DNA of 64,000 nt from Streptomyces sp. NBC_01775 (GCF_035917675.1 NZ_CP109104.1:6324001-6388000), one strand, 5' to 3'. Positions 1-8,733 are shown, counted from the first letter of the stretch. Program-made: numbers and translations. The notes: generated from the sequence alone by a model not told the origin.

Positions 1-2808
1 GCCTCCCCGGGTGCCCGGCCCGCGCTGGGGGACGCCCAGCCCCGGCAGGAGGCGCCGCCGGACCTGCGGCTGATTCCGCCCGCCTTGGCGGCATGGGCAG
101 CGGCGGCGGTCGCGCTGAGGGTCTCCGGTCCGGTGGCGGCCATCGGTATCGCCGTGTGCGGCCTCGCCGGGCTCGCCCTGTTCGCCGCGGGCATCGGAGG
201 CAGACACAGGCGCCGGTCCCGCCCGGCTGCGGGGGAGAGCAGGGCTCCTCGGGCCCCGACGGGAGCCGGGGTGCACCGGGCCGGGCTGATCGGTGTCGCG
301 GTCGCCTTGCTGTGCGCTGCGGCGGCGGGTACGAGCGCCGCTTTGCACGCGGCGGATGTGCGCCGGGGCCCGTTGCCGGACCTCGCGAAGAGCTACGCAC
401 ACACGCAGGCCGAGATCACCGTCACCGGGGACCCGCGGGCGACGCGTTCGCAGGTGCGGGGAGCGCGGGCCTCGGCGGGGGTGATCGTGATCCCAGCGGA
501 GGTGGTGCGGCTTCCCGCCCCCGGTGGCGGAAGCGCCAGAGGTGCCGACGGCGCCGAGGAGGGCACCTGGGCCCGGCTGCGGACGCCGGTGCTGCTCATG
601 GTCGTCCTGGACAACGGCGAATCCGGGACCGGCGATGAGAGCCGGGCTGCCGTACGGAAGCGGGCGGAGTGGCTACGGCTGTTGCCCTCCACCGGGCTGC
701 GGGTGAACGCGCGCCTGGCGCCTCCGGCGGACGACCGGCCTGGCGGCAGGGGCATCGCGGCCGTGCTGCGGGTCAGTGCCCGAGCACCGCACGTGGTGCG
801 GGGGCCGACGACGACGCAGCGCGTGGCGGGCGAGCTGCGTGCGGGCCTGCGGGCCGCCTGCGAAGGGCTGGGCGCGGATGCCAGGGGTCTGTTGCCGGGG
901 CTGGTGGTCGGGGACACCTCGCGGCTGCGGCCGGAGCTGGAAGACGCCTTCCGGGCGACGGACATGACCCACCTGACAGCTGTCAGCGGGGCAAACCTTT
1001 CCATTCTCCTGGTGCTGCTCATCGGTCCGCCCGGGCTGGCGCACAGGGCGGAGCGCGGAGGACTGGCGCCGAGGCTGGGACTGTCACTGCGCGGCACGGC
1101 CGTGGTGGGGGCGCTGTTGACGCTGGCCTTCGTGGTGGTGTGCCGTCCGGAGCCGAGTGTGCTGCGGGCCGCCGCGTGCGGGCTGATCACCATCGCGGCG
1201 ATCGGCACGGGACGGCGCCGGTCGCTGCTGCCCGCGCTGGCGGCGGCTGTGCTGCTGCTCGTGTTCTACGACCCGTGGCTGGCGCGGGATTTCGGGTTCC
1301 TCCTCTCCGTGCTTGCGACGGCTTCGCTGCTGCTGGTGGCTCCGCGCTGGTGCGAGGCGCTGCGGCGGCGGGGCTGGCCGCCGCGTATCGCGGAGGCCCT
1401 GGCGGCAGCGGCGGCGGCCCAGGCGGCGTGTGCTCCGGTGGTCGCGGTGCTGGCGGCGCATGTGAGCCTGGTGGCGGTGCCGTGCAATCTGCTGGCGGAG
1501 TTCGCGGTAGCGCCCGCAACGGTGCTGGGGTTCACCGCGCTGGCGGGGGCGCCCCTGGCGATGCCGGCGGCGAAGGGGCTGGCCTGGCTGGCGAGTTGGC
1601 CGGTGGAGGCGATCGCGGGCATCGCGCGCACCGGTGCGGAGCTGCCGGGGGCAGAGATCGGCTGGCCCGGATCGTGGGCCGGAGCGCTGGGGCTGGCGGC
1701 TGTGCTGGGCGGACTGCTGATGGTGGCGGCGCGGCTTCGGCTGCCGCACCGGCCGTGGCTGTGTGCCGGGTGCGCGCTGGTGTTGCTGGTGGCGGTGACC
1801 CGGCCCGCGCCGCTGGTGCGGCCGTTCACGGGCTGGCCGCCGACGGGCTGGCGGATGGTGGCCTGCGATGTGGGGCAGGGCGACGCGCTGGCGTTGGCGG
1901 TGGACGGGGAGCGTGGCGGCTCGGGCGGGGCCGTGGTCGTGGACGCGGGGCCCGATCCGGAAGCCGTGGACCGGTGCCTGCGGGATCTGGGGGTGACCAG
2001 CGTCCCCTTGGTGGTGCTGACACATTTCCACGCCGACCATGTGGCCGGGCTTCCGGGGCTGTTGCGGGGCCGGAGTGTCGGGGCGATCCAGACGACGGGT
2101 CGGGCCGAGCCCGCCGGGCAGGCCGGGTTCGTGCGCAGGGCGGCGCGGCAGGCGGGGGTGCCGGTGGTGCCGTCGGCCGTGGGAGAGCGGCGGCGGGCGG
2201 GCGACCTGTCGTGGGAGGTGCTGTGGCCCCCGGCGGACGCGGGGACGGGGGCGGACACCGGCGGCCCTCCCGGTGGCGGAACCGGTGGGGAGGGGGAAGG
2301 GGCCAACGACGCCAGTGTCACGCTGCTCGTGCGCACCCGTGGTCTCACGCTCTTTCTGCCCGGAGACCTCGAACCGGCGGCACAGCAGGGACTGTTGGCG
2401 CTTCATCCCGACCTGCCGCGGGCCGACGTGCTCAAGGTCGCCCACCACGGCTCGCGGTTCCAGGACCCCGCGCTGCTCGGGCGGCTGCGGCCACGCGTGG
2501 CCCTCGTGTCCGCGGGACGCGACAACCCGTACGGCCATCCGGCTCCCGAGACGCTGCGGAGCCTCTCCGAGGCGGGCGCGCTCGTGGCGCGTACCGACCA
2601 GCACGGGGCGCTGGCGCTGACGAGGCGCCCGGACGGGACGCCGGCTGTGGCAGCCCAGCGGGGCACCCTCGGGAGGACGGCGAGCGTGGAGAGCGAGCCG
2701 CGCGCACGGCCGCCACCGCACGGGGCACCGTCGCCCGTCGCCCGTCGCCCGTCGCCCGTCGCCCGTCGCCCGTCGCCCGTCGCCCGTCGCCGGGTGACCG
2801 GTGACTAG
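1..2808 (+). CDS. comEC: ComEC/Rec2 competence-type DNA channel, 5' end outside window
   Basis: Membrane channel of the ComEC/Rec2 family, which carries single-stranded DNA across the membrane in competent bacteria; its role in actinomycetes is uncertain. The frame is open from base 1, so the true start lies upstream, and the TTG at 85 is probably internal. From base 85 it runs 907 residues. Several hydrophobic helices come first, then the competence domain (DARGLLPGLVVGD near residue 270, HLTAVSGANLS near 297), then more helices. A C-terminal metallo-beta-lactamase domain starts at about residue 590, with DVGQGDAL and the metal motif THFHADHVAG (bases about 2020-2050), plus HHGS near base 2445. 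The last 30 or so residues are not family-like. They are made by a 7-bp tandem repeat (2730-2790) and end at TAG 2806. An IS110 element follows directly, so the tail may have been altered. Confident in family; C-terminus doubtful. Confidence 0.93.
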   Translation, partial: ASPGARPALGDAQPRQEAPPDLRLIPPALAAWAAAAVALRVSGPVAAIGIAVCGLAGLALFAAGIGGRHRRRSRPAAGESRAPRAPTGAGVHRAGLIGVAVALLCAAAAGTSAALHAADVRRGPLPDLAKSYAHTQAEITVTGDPRATRSQVRGARASAGVIVIPAEVVRLPAPGGGSARGADGAEEGTWARLRTPVLLMVVLDNGESGTGDESRAAVRKRAEWLRLLPSTGLRVNARLAPPADDRPGGRGIAAVLRVSARAPHVVRGPTTTQRVAGELRAGLRAACEGLGADARGLLPGLVVGDTSRLRPELEDAFRATDMTHLTAVSGANLSILLVLLIGPPGLAHRAERGGLAPRLGLSLRGTAVVGALLTLAFVVVCRPEPSVLRAAACGLITIAAIGTGRRRSLLPALAAAVLLLVFYDPWLARDFGFLLSVLATASLLLVAPRWCEALRRRGWPPRIAEALAAAAAAQAACAPVVAVLAAHVSLVAVPCNLLAEFAVAPATVLGFTALAGAPLAMPAAKGLAWLASWPVEAIAGIARTGAELPGAEIGWPGSWAGALGLAAVLGGLLMVAARLRLPHRPWLCAGCALVLLVAVTRPAPLVRPFTGWPPTGWRMVACDVGQGDALALAVDGERGGSGGAVVVDAGPDPEAVDRCLRDLGVTSVPLVVLTHFHADHVAGLPGLLRGRSVGAIQTTGRAEPAGQAGFVRRAARQAGVPVVPSAVGERRRAGDLSWEVLWPPADAGTGADTGGPPGGGTGGEGEGANDASVTLLVRTRGLTLFLPGDLEPAAQQGLLALHPDLPRADVLKVAHHGSRFQDPALLGRLRPRVALVSAGRDNPYGHPAPETLRSLSEAGALVARTDQHGALALTRRPDGTPAVAAQRGTLGRTASVESEPRARPPPHGAPSPVARRPSPVARRPSPVARRRVTGD
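2730..2790 (+). repeat. 7-bp tandem repeat in the 3' end of comEC
   Basis: About 8.7 copies of GTCGCCC in tandem. Because 7 is not a multiple of 3, all three frames are used in turn and three copies encode one SPVARRP heptapeptide. Looser GTGACCG-like heptamers continue to about 2835. A gain or loss of one copy would change the frame at the C-terminus. Confidence 0.95.
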
Positions 2809-2887
2809 TGACCGGGCGCTGGTGACCGGTGAAGAGCAAGGGCCCGTGAGAAGTGTGGCGGGGGCGGGGTGGATGCTCTTATGGATG

Positions 2888-3976
2888 TCAAGCGGCTGTG
2901 GTGAGGTCGCTGGGGTCGGTGAGGTGTGGGTGGCTTGTGGTGATCACGCGGTAGATTTCCCGGGCTACGTACCGCTTGAGACAGCGGATGATCTTTTTCT
3001 TCGACAGGCCCTCGGCGGTGCGGCGTTCCCTGTAGCTGCGTGTGCGGGCGTCCCAGCGCAGGCGGCACAGGACGATGCGGTAGAGCGCGGAGTTGGCGGC
3101 CCGGTCACCGCCCCGGTTGAGTCGGTGGCGGTGGGTGCGCCCGGAGGAGGCGGGGATCGGGGTGGCGCCGCAGAGCATCGCAAGGGCCGCCTCGGACCGC
3201 AGCCGGTCAGGGTTCTCGCCCGCGCTGATCAGGAGCTGACCGGCCGCCTCGGGGCCGACGCCGTGGAGTGCGAGCAGTGCGGGTGCGACCTCGGCGACGA
3301 GGGGCCCGATGAGGGCGTCAAGGTCGGCGATCTCCTCGGCCAGCCGCTGGTGGCGGCGGGCAAGGGTGCGCAGCGCGAGCCGGACGGCCATCGCCGGATC
3401 CCCGGCGCGGGTGGTATCCGGCCGCCCGGCCGCGCAGGTGGCGACGAGCTGCTTGTCGCTCAGGTCCCGCAGGACGGCGCGCAGCTCCTCCGGAGCGGTG
3501 ATGATCAGTGTCTTCGTCTGCCGCTGCACGTCAGCGCGCTGGTTGACCGCGCTGCGGCGGGCGACACGCAGCGAGCGCAGTGCCTCGACCCGGCCGTCAC
3601 GCTGTTTCGGGGTGCTGGTGCGGCGTTGGGCCAGGGCCGCGCGGGCGGCAGCCTCGGCATCGACGGGGTCGGACTTTCCCTGCCATCGGCGGGTCTTGCG
3701 GTCCGGGCGGTCGATCTCGACCACCGGCACGTCCTGCTCGCGCAGATGGACGGCGAGTCCGGCGCCGTATGCGCCGGTCCCCTCCACCCCGACCAGCGCC
3801 ACGGTGCCGAAGGAAAGCAGCCAGGCCAGCAGGCGGCGGTAGCCGGCCCTGCTCGCTTCGAACTGCTCCGTTCCCAGCAGCCGGCCGGCGGAGTCGACCA
3901 CCGCGGCGGTGTGGGTGTCCTTGTGCGTGTCGACGCCTCCGGTGACCTCGCGCGTCGGCTGTGCGATGGTGGTCAT
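2888..3976 (-). CDS. IS110-family transposase (DEDD recombinase)
   Basis: RNA-guided recombinase of the IS110 family, with an N-terminal RuvC-like DEDD domain and a C-terminal Tnp_20 domain carrying a catalytic serine. Starting at ATG 3976 it is 362 aa, normal for the family. The acidic residues look complete: D16 in GGVDTHKD, E65 in GVEGTGAYG, and D103/D106 in KSDPVDAEAA. The Tnp_20 part has HGVGPEAA (about 238) and IPASSGRTHRHR, with the probable serine at 277-278, followed by the conserved NRGGDRAAN. An in-frame extension to 4144 is open but its residues are not family-like, and the segment from MTTIAQP onward begins as IS110 proteins do. No stop or frameshift is seen, so the enzyme may be active. 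The family is certain; activity is inferred. Confidence 0.95.
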   Translation of the reverse strand: MTTIAQPTREVTGGVDTHKDTHTAAVVDSAGRLLGTEQFEASRAGYRRLLAWLLSFGTVALVGVEGTGAYGAGLAVHLREQDVPVVEIDRPDRKTRRWQGKSDPVDAEAAARAALAQRRTSTPKQRDGRVEALRSLRVARRSAVNQRADVQRQTKTLIITAPEELRAVLRDLSDKQLVATCAAGRPDTTRAGDPAMAVRLALRTLARRHQRLAEEIADLDALIGPLVAEVAPALLALHGVGPEAAGQLLISAGENPDRLRSEAALAMLCGATPIPASSGRTHRHRLNRGGDRAANSALYRIVLCRLRWDARTRSYRERRTAEGLSKKKIIRCLKRYVAREIYRVITTSHPHLTDPSDLTTAA

Positions 3977-4100
3977 CGCCGTCCTCTCACTTCGACCTGT
4001 CAGGGCGGCAGCCACCGGCCGGACGGGCGGACAAGACAGTGATGGGGCCTCTGGCCAGGCTCTTATGAAGTCACGCAAGCCCAGTCCGGTGGGTGCACAC

Positions 4101-4185
4101 GAGCGTCTCCCGGCCGGGAGCGACAGATCCAGTTGAGGACCCAAGGTCAGTCAGTCGCTGGGTCAACTCCCGGCGGGAGACGCTC
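4101..4185 (-). ncRNA. Candidate IS110 bridge-RNA stem (structured non-coding end)
   Basis: Upstream of the transposase lies a long inverted repeat: arms 4101-4120 and 4167-4185 pair over 12 + 7 bp with one bulged base. Inside, 4132-4143 and 4159-4167 (GTTGAGGACCCA / TGGGTCAAC) pair over 4 + 5 bp with a small bulge, leaving a roughly 15-nt loop. IS110 elements encode a bridge RNA in this non-coding end whose loops pair with donor and target DNA. Position, strand and nested-loop shape fit, but the full RNA (about 180 nt in the described IS621 case) would also have to cover much of 3980-4100. The alternative is a terminator-like hairpin of the neighbouring gene ending at 4202. Confidence 0.45.
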
Positions 4186-4201
4186 ATGAACATCCTCACT
4201 G

Positions 4202-4450
4202 TCAGTCGCGCTCCAGCCAGCCTTCATGGGCGGAGGCGAGGGAGTCGAGCAGGGCGCGGTCGTAGGCGGCGTGCGGGTCTTCGAGGACCACCAGCCACTG
4301 GGCGTCCTCGGCGTCGTCCTCGCCCGCGAGGGCGTCGCGGACGAGCTGGGGCTCTTCTGCCAGGCCGAGCCGGAGCTCCAGCTCCTCGGCGACCTCCTCG
4401 GCCGCATCCCTGTCGGGCAGCACCAGCACGTGTCGTACGTCGCTCACCAC
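4202..4450 (-). CDS. Small conserved acidic protein, unknown function
   Basis: Encodes 82 aa starting MVSDVRHVLVLPDRDAA and ending EGWLERD. It is acidic, with a predicted alpha/beta pattern, and resembles a small hypothetical protein common in Streptomyces near holA. No catalytic motif, signal peptide or membrane segment is visible. It is transcribed away from holA, with starts at 4450 and 4580. The IS110 element begins only a few bases beyond its stop codon, so its original downstream terminator may have been displaced. Function unknown. Confidence 0.75.
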   Translation of the reverse strand: MVSDVRHVLVLPDRDAAEEVAEELELRLGLAEEPQLVRDALAGEDDAEDAQWLVVLEDPHAAYDRALLDSLASAHEGWLERD

Positions 4451-4579
4451 GGCATTCTCTCAGCCGGGTGAGCCGGACCGAGCCCTGGCCCGAGCCGGGT
4501 GGGGAGGCCGGGCCAGGGGCTCGGGAGGGAGCGGTTCTCGGGCCGGGGGTGTCAGTGGGACGTGGGATGCTGGGAGGCG

Positions 4580-5569
4580 ATGGCTGGGACGCGTAAGAAG
4601 ACCACGGACGATCCGCTCACCCCTTTGACCCTGGCGGTGGGGCAGGAGGAGCTGCTCATCGAGCGCGCCGTGCGGGCCGTGATCGACGCGGCGCGCGCGG
4701 CCGACGCCGACACGGACGTCAGGGACCTGGCGTCGGGCGACCTTCAGCCGGGCACCCTCGCGGAGTTGACGAGTCCCTCGCTCTTCGCCGAGCGGAAGGT
4801 CGTCGTCGTCCGCGCGGCGCAGGACCTTGGTGCCGACACGGTCAAGGACGTCAAGGCGTATCTGACCGCACCGGCCGAGGAGATCACCCTCGTGCTGGTG
4901 CACGCGGGCGGAGCCAAGGGCAAGGCCCTGCTGGACGCGGCCCGTAAGGCGGGCGCGCGCGAGGTGGAGTGCCCGAAGATGACGAAGCCGGCCGACCGGC
5001 TGGCGTTCGTGCGGGGAGAGTTCCGGGGGCTCGGCCGTTCCGCGACTGCCGAGGCGTGCCAGGCGCTCGTGGACGCCATCGGCAGCGACCTGCGCGAGCT
5101 GGCGTCGGCGTGCAGACAGCTCACCGCCGATGTCGAGGGCACGATCGACGAGGCCGTGGTCGGGCGCTATTACACGGGCCGGGCGGAGGCGTCGAGCTTC
5201 ACCGTCGCCGACCGGGCGGTCGAGGGAAGGGCGGCGGAGGCGCTGGAGACGCTGCGCTGGGCGGTCGCGACGGGGGTGGCCCCTGTGCTGATCACCAGCG
5301 CGCTGGCCCAGGGCGTCCGTGCCATCGGCAAGCTCGCCGGTGCCCCCCGTGGGGCGCGTCCCGGGGATCTGGCCCGGGAGCTGGGGATGCCGCCGTGGAA
5401 GATCGACCGCGTGCGTCAGCAGATGCGGGGCTGGACGCCCGACGGGGTCTCGGCCGCGCTGCGCGCGGTCGCCGAGGCCGATGCGGCGGTGAAGGGCGGC
5501 GGCAGCGATCCCGAGTACGCGCTGGAGAAGGCGGTCGTCACCATCGCCGGTGCCGCCCGCTCCCGCTGA
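4580..5569 (+). CDS. holA: DNA polymerase III subunit delta
   Basis: Delta subunit of the clamp loader, which opens the beta sliding clamp during replication. The 329-aa protein from ATG 4580 has the delta pattern: an N-terminal AAA+-like domain without a Walker A lysine (LTLAVGQEELLIERAV near residue 17), the VVVVRAAQDL strand, and a C-terminal collar domain (AVATGVAPVLITSALAQGVR; the end reads ALEKAVVTIAGAARSR). A TGGGAGG ribosome site 3-9 bases upstream supports ATG 4580 over the in-frame ATG at 4499. Length is normal for actinobacterial HolA. In related genomes it lies near comEC and rpsT, as here. Confidence 0.93.
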   Translation: MAGTRKKTTDDPLTPLTLAVGQEELLIERAVRAVIDAARAADADTDVRDLASGDLQPGTLAELTSPSLFAERKVVVVRAAQDLGADTVKDVKAYLTAPAEEITLVLVHAGGAKGKALLDAARKAGAREVECPKMTKPADRLAFVRGEFRGLGRSATAEACQALVDAIGSDLRELASACRQLTADVEGTIDEAVVGRYYTGRAEASSFTVADRAVEGRAAEALETLRWAVATGVAPVLITSALAQGVRAIGKLAGAPRGARPGDLARELGMPPWKIDRVRQQMRGWTPDGVSAALRAVAEADAAVKGGGSDPEYALEKAVVTIAGAARSR

Positions 5570-6114
5570 TCGCCGGTCCCTTCGGCCCGCCGCTGCACGG
5601 CGCCCTGGCGCCGACGGGGCGCCCCTCCGAGACCGGACCCCAGCCCCCTTCGAGACCAGCTCCCGGAGACCGGACCCCAGCCCCCTTCGAGTCCGGGCCT
5701 CCCGAGACCGGACCAACCTCAGCCCTCCCGTCCCCTCCCGTCCACTCCCGTCCCCTCCCGTCCCCTCCCTCTCCCGTCCGCCTCCCGTCCCCCTCCTCCG
5801 AGCCCAGCCCCCCAGACCAGGCTCCCGAGGCAGGCCACACCCCACACTCCGCCCCGCGCCCCGCCACCCAGCCACATCCCACCCAGCCACATCCCACCCA
5901 GCCACATCCCACCCAGCCACATCCCACCCAGCCACATCCCACCCAGCCACATCCCACCCAGCCACATCCCACCCAGCCACATCCCACCCAGCCACATCCC
6001 ACCCAGCCACATCCCACCCAGCCACACCCCACCCAGCCACACCCCACCCAGCCCACCAGCGGCCCCACATGAGGCAGGGGGTCGGCCCGGCGTATGGCGG
6101 AGGGCGCATGACGA
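5570..6114. other. Gene-free, low-complexity spacer between holA and rpsT
   Basis: About 545 bp without a convincing gene. It holds two copies of a roughly 26-bp unit (GAGACCGGACCCCAGCCCCC and its flank, near 5631 and 5668), then a run of TCCCGTCCCC-type decamers (about 5725-5800), then the 15-bp minisatellite at 5871-6050. Several frames stay open on both strands only because the 15-bp unit contains no stop codon. They encode pure repeats (HPTQP, or GWDVA on the other strand). Confidence 0.8.
5871..6050. repeat. 15-bp minisatellite, 12 copies
   Basis: Twelve head-to-tail copies of GCCACATCCCACCCA, starting every 15 bases from 5871. The last two copies (6021 and 6036) share a T-to-C change, so the array is oldest or separately amplified at its right end. 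No unique spacers are present, so it is not a CRISPR array. Confidence 0.97.
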
Positions 6115-6155
6115 AGGCCCCGTCTCCGCCCTGGGGAAGGGGGGAGACGGGGCCT
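6115..6155. terminator. Strong bidirectional hairpin downstream of rpsT
   Basis: Perfect 13-bp inverted repeat, arms 6115-6127 (AGGCCCCGTCTCC) and 6143-6155, with a 15-nt loop. It lies about 130 bp beyond the rpsT stop on the minus strand and probably ends rpsT transcription. No long T run follows on either side, as is usual in Streptomyces. Confidence 0.8.
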
Positions 6156-6286
6156 CGTGTGGTGCTCGTGCGCCGCACCCGCGTGGCGAACGCAGGCCGC
6201 GTGCGGCGCGCTGTCTCAAGCGGTGGCTCTGGCGAGGGCGGAAGAGAGAGGGCCCGCCGGATACGCCGGAGCCGGAAGGGGTGAGG

Positions 6287-6553
6287 TCAGCCCTTGAGGG
6301 TGGCCACGTGCTTGGCCAGCGCCGCCTTCTTGTTGGCGGCGTTGTTCTTGTGCAGAACGCCCTTGCTGGTGGCCTTGTCGAGCTTCTTGCCGGCGACCCG
6401 CTGCGCCTCGGCGGCCTTGACGGCGTCGCCGGCGGCCACGGCCTCGCGGGTGCGACGGATCGCGGTCTTCAGCTCGGACTTGACGGCCTTGTTGCGCTGC
6501 CGTGCCTTCTCGTTGGTCTTGATCCGCTTGATCTGGGACTTGATGTTCGCCAC
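6287..6553 (-). CDS. rpsT: 30S ribosomal protein S20
   Basis: Ribosomal protein S20, which binds 16S rRNA early in 30S assembly. It is 88 aa and matches the family over its full length: the start [20 protein letters not shown], a central helix with AIRRTREAV, and the conserved [18 protein letters not shown] near the end. The start is GTG at 6553. The ribosome site is weak, which is common in S20 genes because they are often controlled at translation. A small stem (GTGCC-loop-GGCAC, 6598-6611) lies in the presumed leader. Single-gene unit, divergent from lepA. Confidence 0.97.
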   Translation of the reverse strand: MANIKSQIKRIKTNEKARQRNKAVKSELKTAIRRTREAVAAGDAVKAAEAQRVAGKKLDKATSKGVLHKNNAANKKAALAKHVATLKG

Positions 6554-6748
6554 GAATGAGCCTTTGCGGTTCGGATGTACTTCGGAGTTCCGTCTCAGTG
6601 CCAGAAGGCACAGTCGCCCAGGCTACCAGCCGGGCTTCGGCCCCTCCCAATCCGGTCGCACCCCGCGCGCATGGGACCATGGGGGCGAACGGAACGACCC
6701 GAAGCCCTCGCCGCCAGACCCGACAGGCCAAACCCGACAGGACACTGC

Positions 6749-8617
6749 GTGCCCGCGACCCCAACGAACGCGCCGGAGCCGAGCCGTACCGACCCGGCGT
6801 TGATCCGTAACTTCTGCATCATCGCGCACATCGACCATGGAAAGTCCACGCTGGCCGACCGGATGCTCCAGCTCACCGGCGTCGTGGACAAGCGGCAGAT
6901 GCGCGCGCAGTACCTCGACCGCATGGACATCGAGCGCGAGCGGGGCATCACGATCAAGTCCCAGGCCGTCCGGATGCCCTGGGCGCCCAGCGAGGACGCG
7001 GGCAGCCCGTACATCCTCAACATGATCGACACCCCTGGGCACGTCGACTTCACCTACGAGGTCTCCCGCTCGCTGGCGGCCTGCGAGGGCTGCGTCCTGC
7101 TGGTCGACGCCGCGCAGGGCATCGAGGCCCAGACGCTCGCCAACCTGTACCTGGCGATGGAGCACGACCTCACGATCATTCCCGTGCTCAACAAGATCGA
7201 CCTGCCGGCCGCCCAGCCCGAGAAGTTCGCCGCCGAGCTGGCGCACCTCATCGGCTGCGAGCCCGAGGACGTGCTGAAGGTCTCCGCGAAGACCGGCGAG
7301 GGTGTCGAGGAGCTGCTGGACGAGGTCGTACGCCAGGTCACACCGCCGGTCGGCGACGCGGCGGCGCCGGCGCGTGCGATGATCTTCGACTCGGTCTACG
7401 ACGCCTACCGCGGCGTGGTCACCTACGTGAAGGTCGTCGACGGGCAGCTCAGCAGGCGCGAGCGCATCCGCATGATGTCGACGGGCGCGACGCACGAGCT
7501 GCTGGAGATCGGCACCAACTCCCCCGAGATGACGCCCGCCGACGGGCTCGGCGTCGGGGAGGTCGGCTATCTGATCACCGGTGTGAAGGACGTGCGCCAG
7601 TCCAAGGTGGGTGACACCGTCACCCTGCTGGCCAAGGGCGCGGAGAAGGCGCTTCCCGGGTACAAGGACCCGAAGCCGATGGTCTTCTCCGGGCTGTATC
7701 CGCTGGATGGCTCGGACTATCCGGAGCTGCGGGACGCGCTGGACAAGCTGCTGCTCAACGATGCCGCGCTGACGTACGAGCCGGAGACCTCGGCGGCGCT
7801 CGGCTTCGGCTTCCGCGTGGGCTTCCTCGGTCTGCTGCACCTGGAGGTGATCAGGGAGCGGCTGGAGCGCGAGTTCGGCCTCGACCTGATCGCCACCGCG
7901 CCCAACGTGGTCTACCGCGTGGTCATGGAGGACGGCACCGAGCATGTGGTGACCAACCCCAGCGAGTTCCCCACGGGGAAGCTCGACACCGTGCACGAGC
8001 CGGTCGTGCGCGCGACGCTGATCGCGCCCAGCGAGTTCATCGGCGCGATCATGGAGCTGTGCCAGTCGCGGCGCGGCAACCTCCAGGGCATGGATTACCT
8101 GTCCGAGGACCGGGTCGAGCTGCGCTACACGCTCCCGCTCGCGGAGATCGTCTTCGACTTCTTCGACGCGCTGAAGTCCAAGACCCGGGGCTACGCCTCG
8201 CTGGACTACGAGCCGACCGGCGAGCAGAGCGCCGATCTGGTCAAGGTCGACATCCTGCTCCAGGGCGACAAGGTGGACGCGTTCTCCGCGATCGTGCACA
8301 AGGAGAAGGCGTACGCCTACGGCACGCGCATGGCCAACAAGCTGCGGGAGCTGATCCCCAGACAGCAGTACGAGGTGCCCATCCAGGCCGCCATCGGCGC
8401 CCGGGTCATCGCCCGCGAGACGATCCGCGCGATCCGCAAGGACGTCCTCGCCAAGTGCTACGGCGGCGACATCTCGCGTAAGCGCAAGCTGCTGGAGAAG
8501 CAGAAGGAAGGCAAGAAGCGGATGAAGGTCGTGGGGCGCGTGGAGGTGCCGCAGGAGGCCTTCATCGCCGCGCTGTCCTCCGACGACAGCGGCGGCGAGG
8601 CCAAGGCCAAGAAGTAG
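6749..8617 (+). CDS. lepA: Translation elongation factor 4 (LepA GTPase)
   Basis: Ribosome-associated GTPase EF4/LepA, reported to act in translation under stress and in initiation or ribosome assembly. The GTG at 6749 begins [20 protein letters not shown], as Streptomyces LepA proteins do, giving 622 aa. GTPase motifs are complete: G1 [10 protein letters not shown], switch [12 protein letters not shown]3 DTPGHVDF, G4 NKIDLP and G5 VSAKTG. The LepA-specific C-terminal domain is present, including [20 protein letters not shown] near the end. A perfect 32-bp palindrome at 8702-8733 ends the unit. Confidence 0.97.
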   Translation: MPATPTNAPEPSRTDPALIRNFCIIAHIDHGKSTLADRMLQLTGVVDKRQMRAQYLDRMDIERERGITIKSQAVRMPWAPSEDAGSPYILNMIDTPGHVDFTYEVSRSLAACEGCVLLVDAAQGIEAQTLANLYLAMEHDLTIIPVLNKIDLPAAQPEKFAAELAHLIGCEPEDVLKVSAKTGEGVEELLDEVVRQVTPPVGDAAAPARAMIFDSVYDAYRGVVTYVKVVDGQLSRRERIRMMSTGATHELLEIGTNSPEMTPADGLGVGEVGYLITGVKDVRQSKVGDTVTLLAKGAEKALPGYKDPKPMVFSGLYPLDGSDYPELRDALDKLLLNDAALTYEPETSAALGFGFRVGFLGLLHLEVIRERLEREFGLDLIATAPNVVYRVVMEDGTEHVVTNPSEFPTGKLDTVHEPVVRATLIAPSEFIGAIMELCQSRRGNLQGMDYLSEDRVELRYTLPLAEIVFDFFDALKSKTRGYASLDYEPTGEQSADLVKVDILLQGDKVDAFSAIVHKEKAYAYGTRMANKLRELIPRQQYEVPIQAAIGARVIARETIRAIRKDVLAKCYGGDISRKRKLLEKQKEGKKRMKVVGRVEVPQEAFIAALSSDDSGGEAKAKK

Positions 8618-8701
8618 CTCCTCCCGCGCGCCTCGGCCCCCGGCGCGCCGGGCCCCGCCGTCCCGCCCGGCGCCCCTCGGCGTACCCGAGGGCAGTCCTC
8701 C

Positions 8702-8733
8702 GCAGCAGCCCCCTTACGTAAGGGGGCTGCTGC
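8702..8733. terminator. 32-bp perfect palindrome, lepA terminator
   Basis: Bases 8702-8733 form a perfect palindrome centred on TACGTA (arms GCAGCAGCCCCCTTAC), followed by CTTTACT. It lies 85 bp after the lepA stop. The long uninterrupted stem followed by T-rich sequence fits an intrinsic terminator. The remaining bases to 8868 hold nothing recognisable apart from the ribosome site of the next gene. Confidence 0.85.

Larger units (their letters stand above)
2845..4200 (-). mobile_element. IS110-family insertion sequence (ends estimated)
   Basis: Inserted between comEC and the conserved small gene ending at 4202. It carries one intact transposase (2888-3976, minus). IS110 elements have no terminal inverted repeats and make little or no target duplication, so exact ends cannot be fixed by eye. 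The upstream non-coding end is long (about 220 bp to 4200) and the downstream end short, which is the IS110-group layout. The 9-mer GCTCTTATG occurs at 2875-2883, just past the transposase stop, and again at 4059-4067. On the minus strand the 3' copy follows a TTGACA, which could supply a -35 box after circularisation. The outer boundaries given are estimates, good to about 30 bp. Confidence 0.6.

Noticed and set aside
2801..4042. Large plus-strand frame (413 aa) across the IS110 element
   Set aside because: It is antisense to the clearly homologous transposase and has no recognisable motif.
4101..4185. Simple intrinsic terminator of the 82-aa gene ending at 4202
   Set aside because: Not excluded, but the 46-base loop with its own paired segment and the lack of a T-run make a structured RNA of the IS110 end a better reading. 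Kept as an alternative.
5871..6050. CRISPR array
   Set aside because: Repeats are contiguous with no unique spacers, and no cas genes are present.
5550..6284. Long open frames on both strands across 5550-6284, including repeat proteins with HPATS or GWDVA units
   Set aside because: They exist only because a stop-free 15-bp unit is repeated 12 times. No ribosome site, no domain, and codon use follows the repeat rather than a gene.
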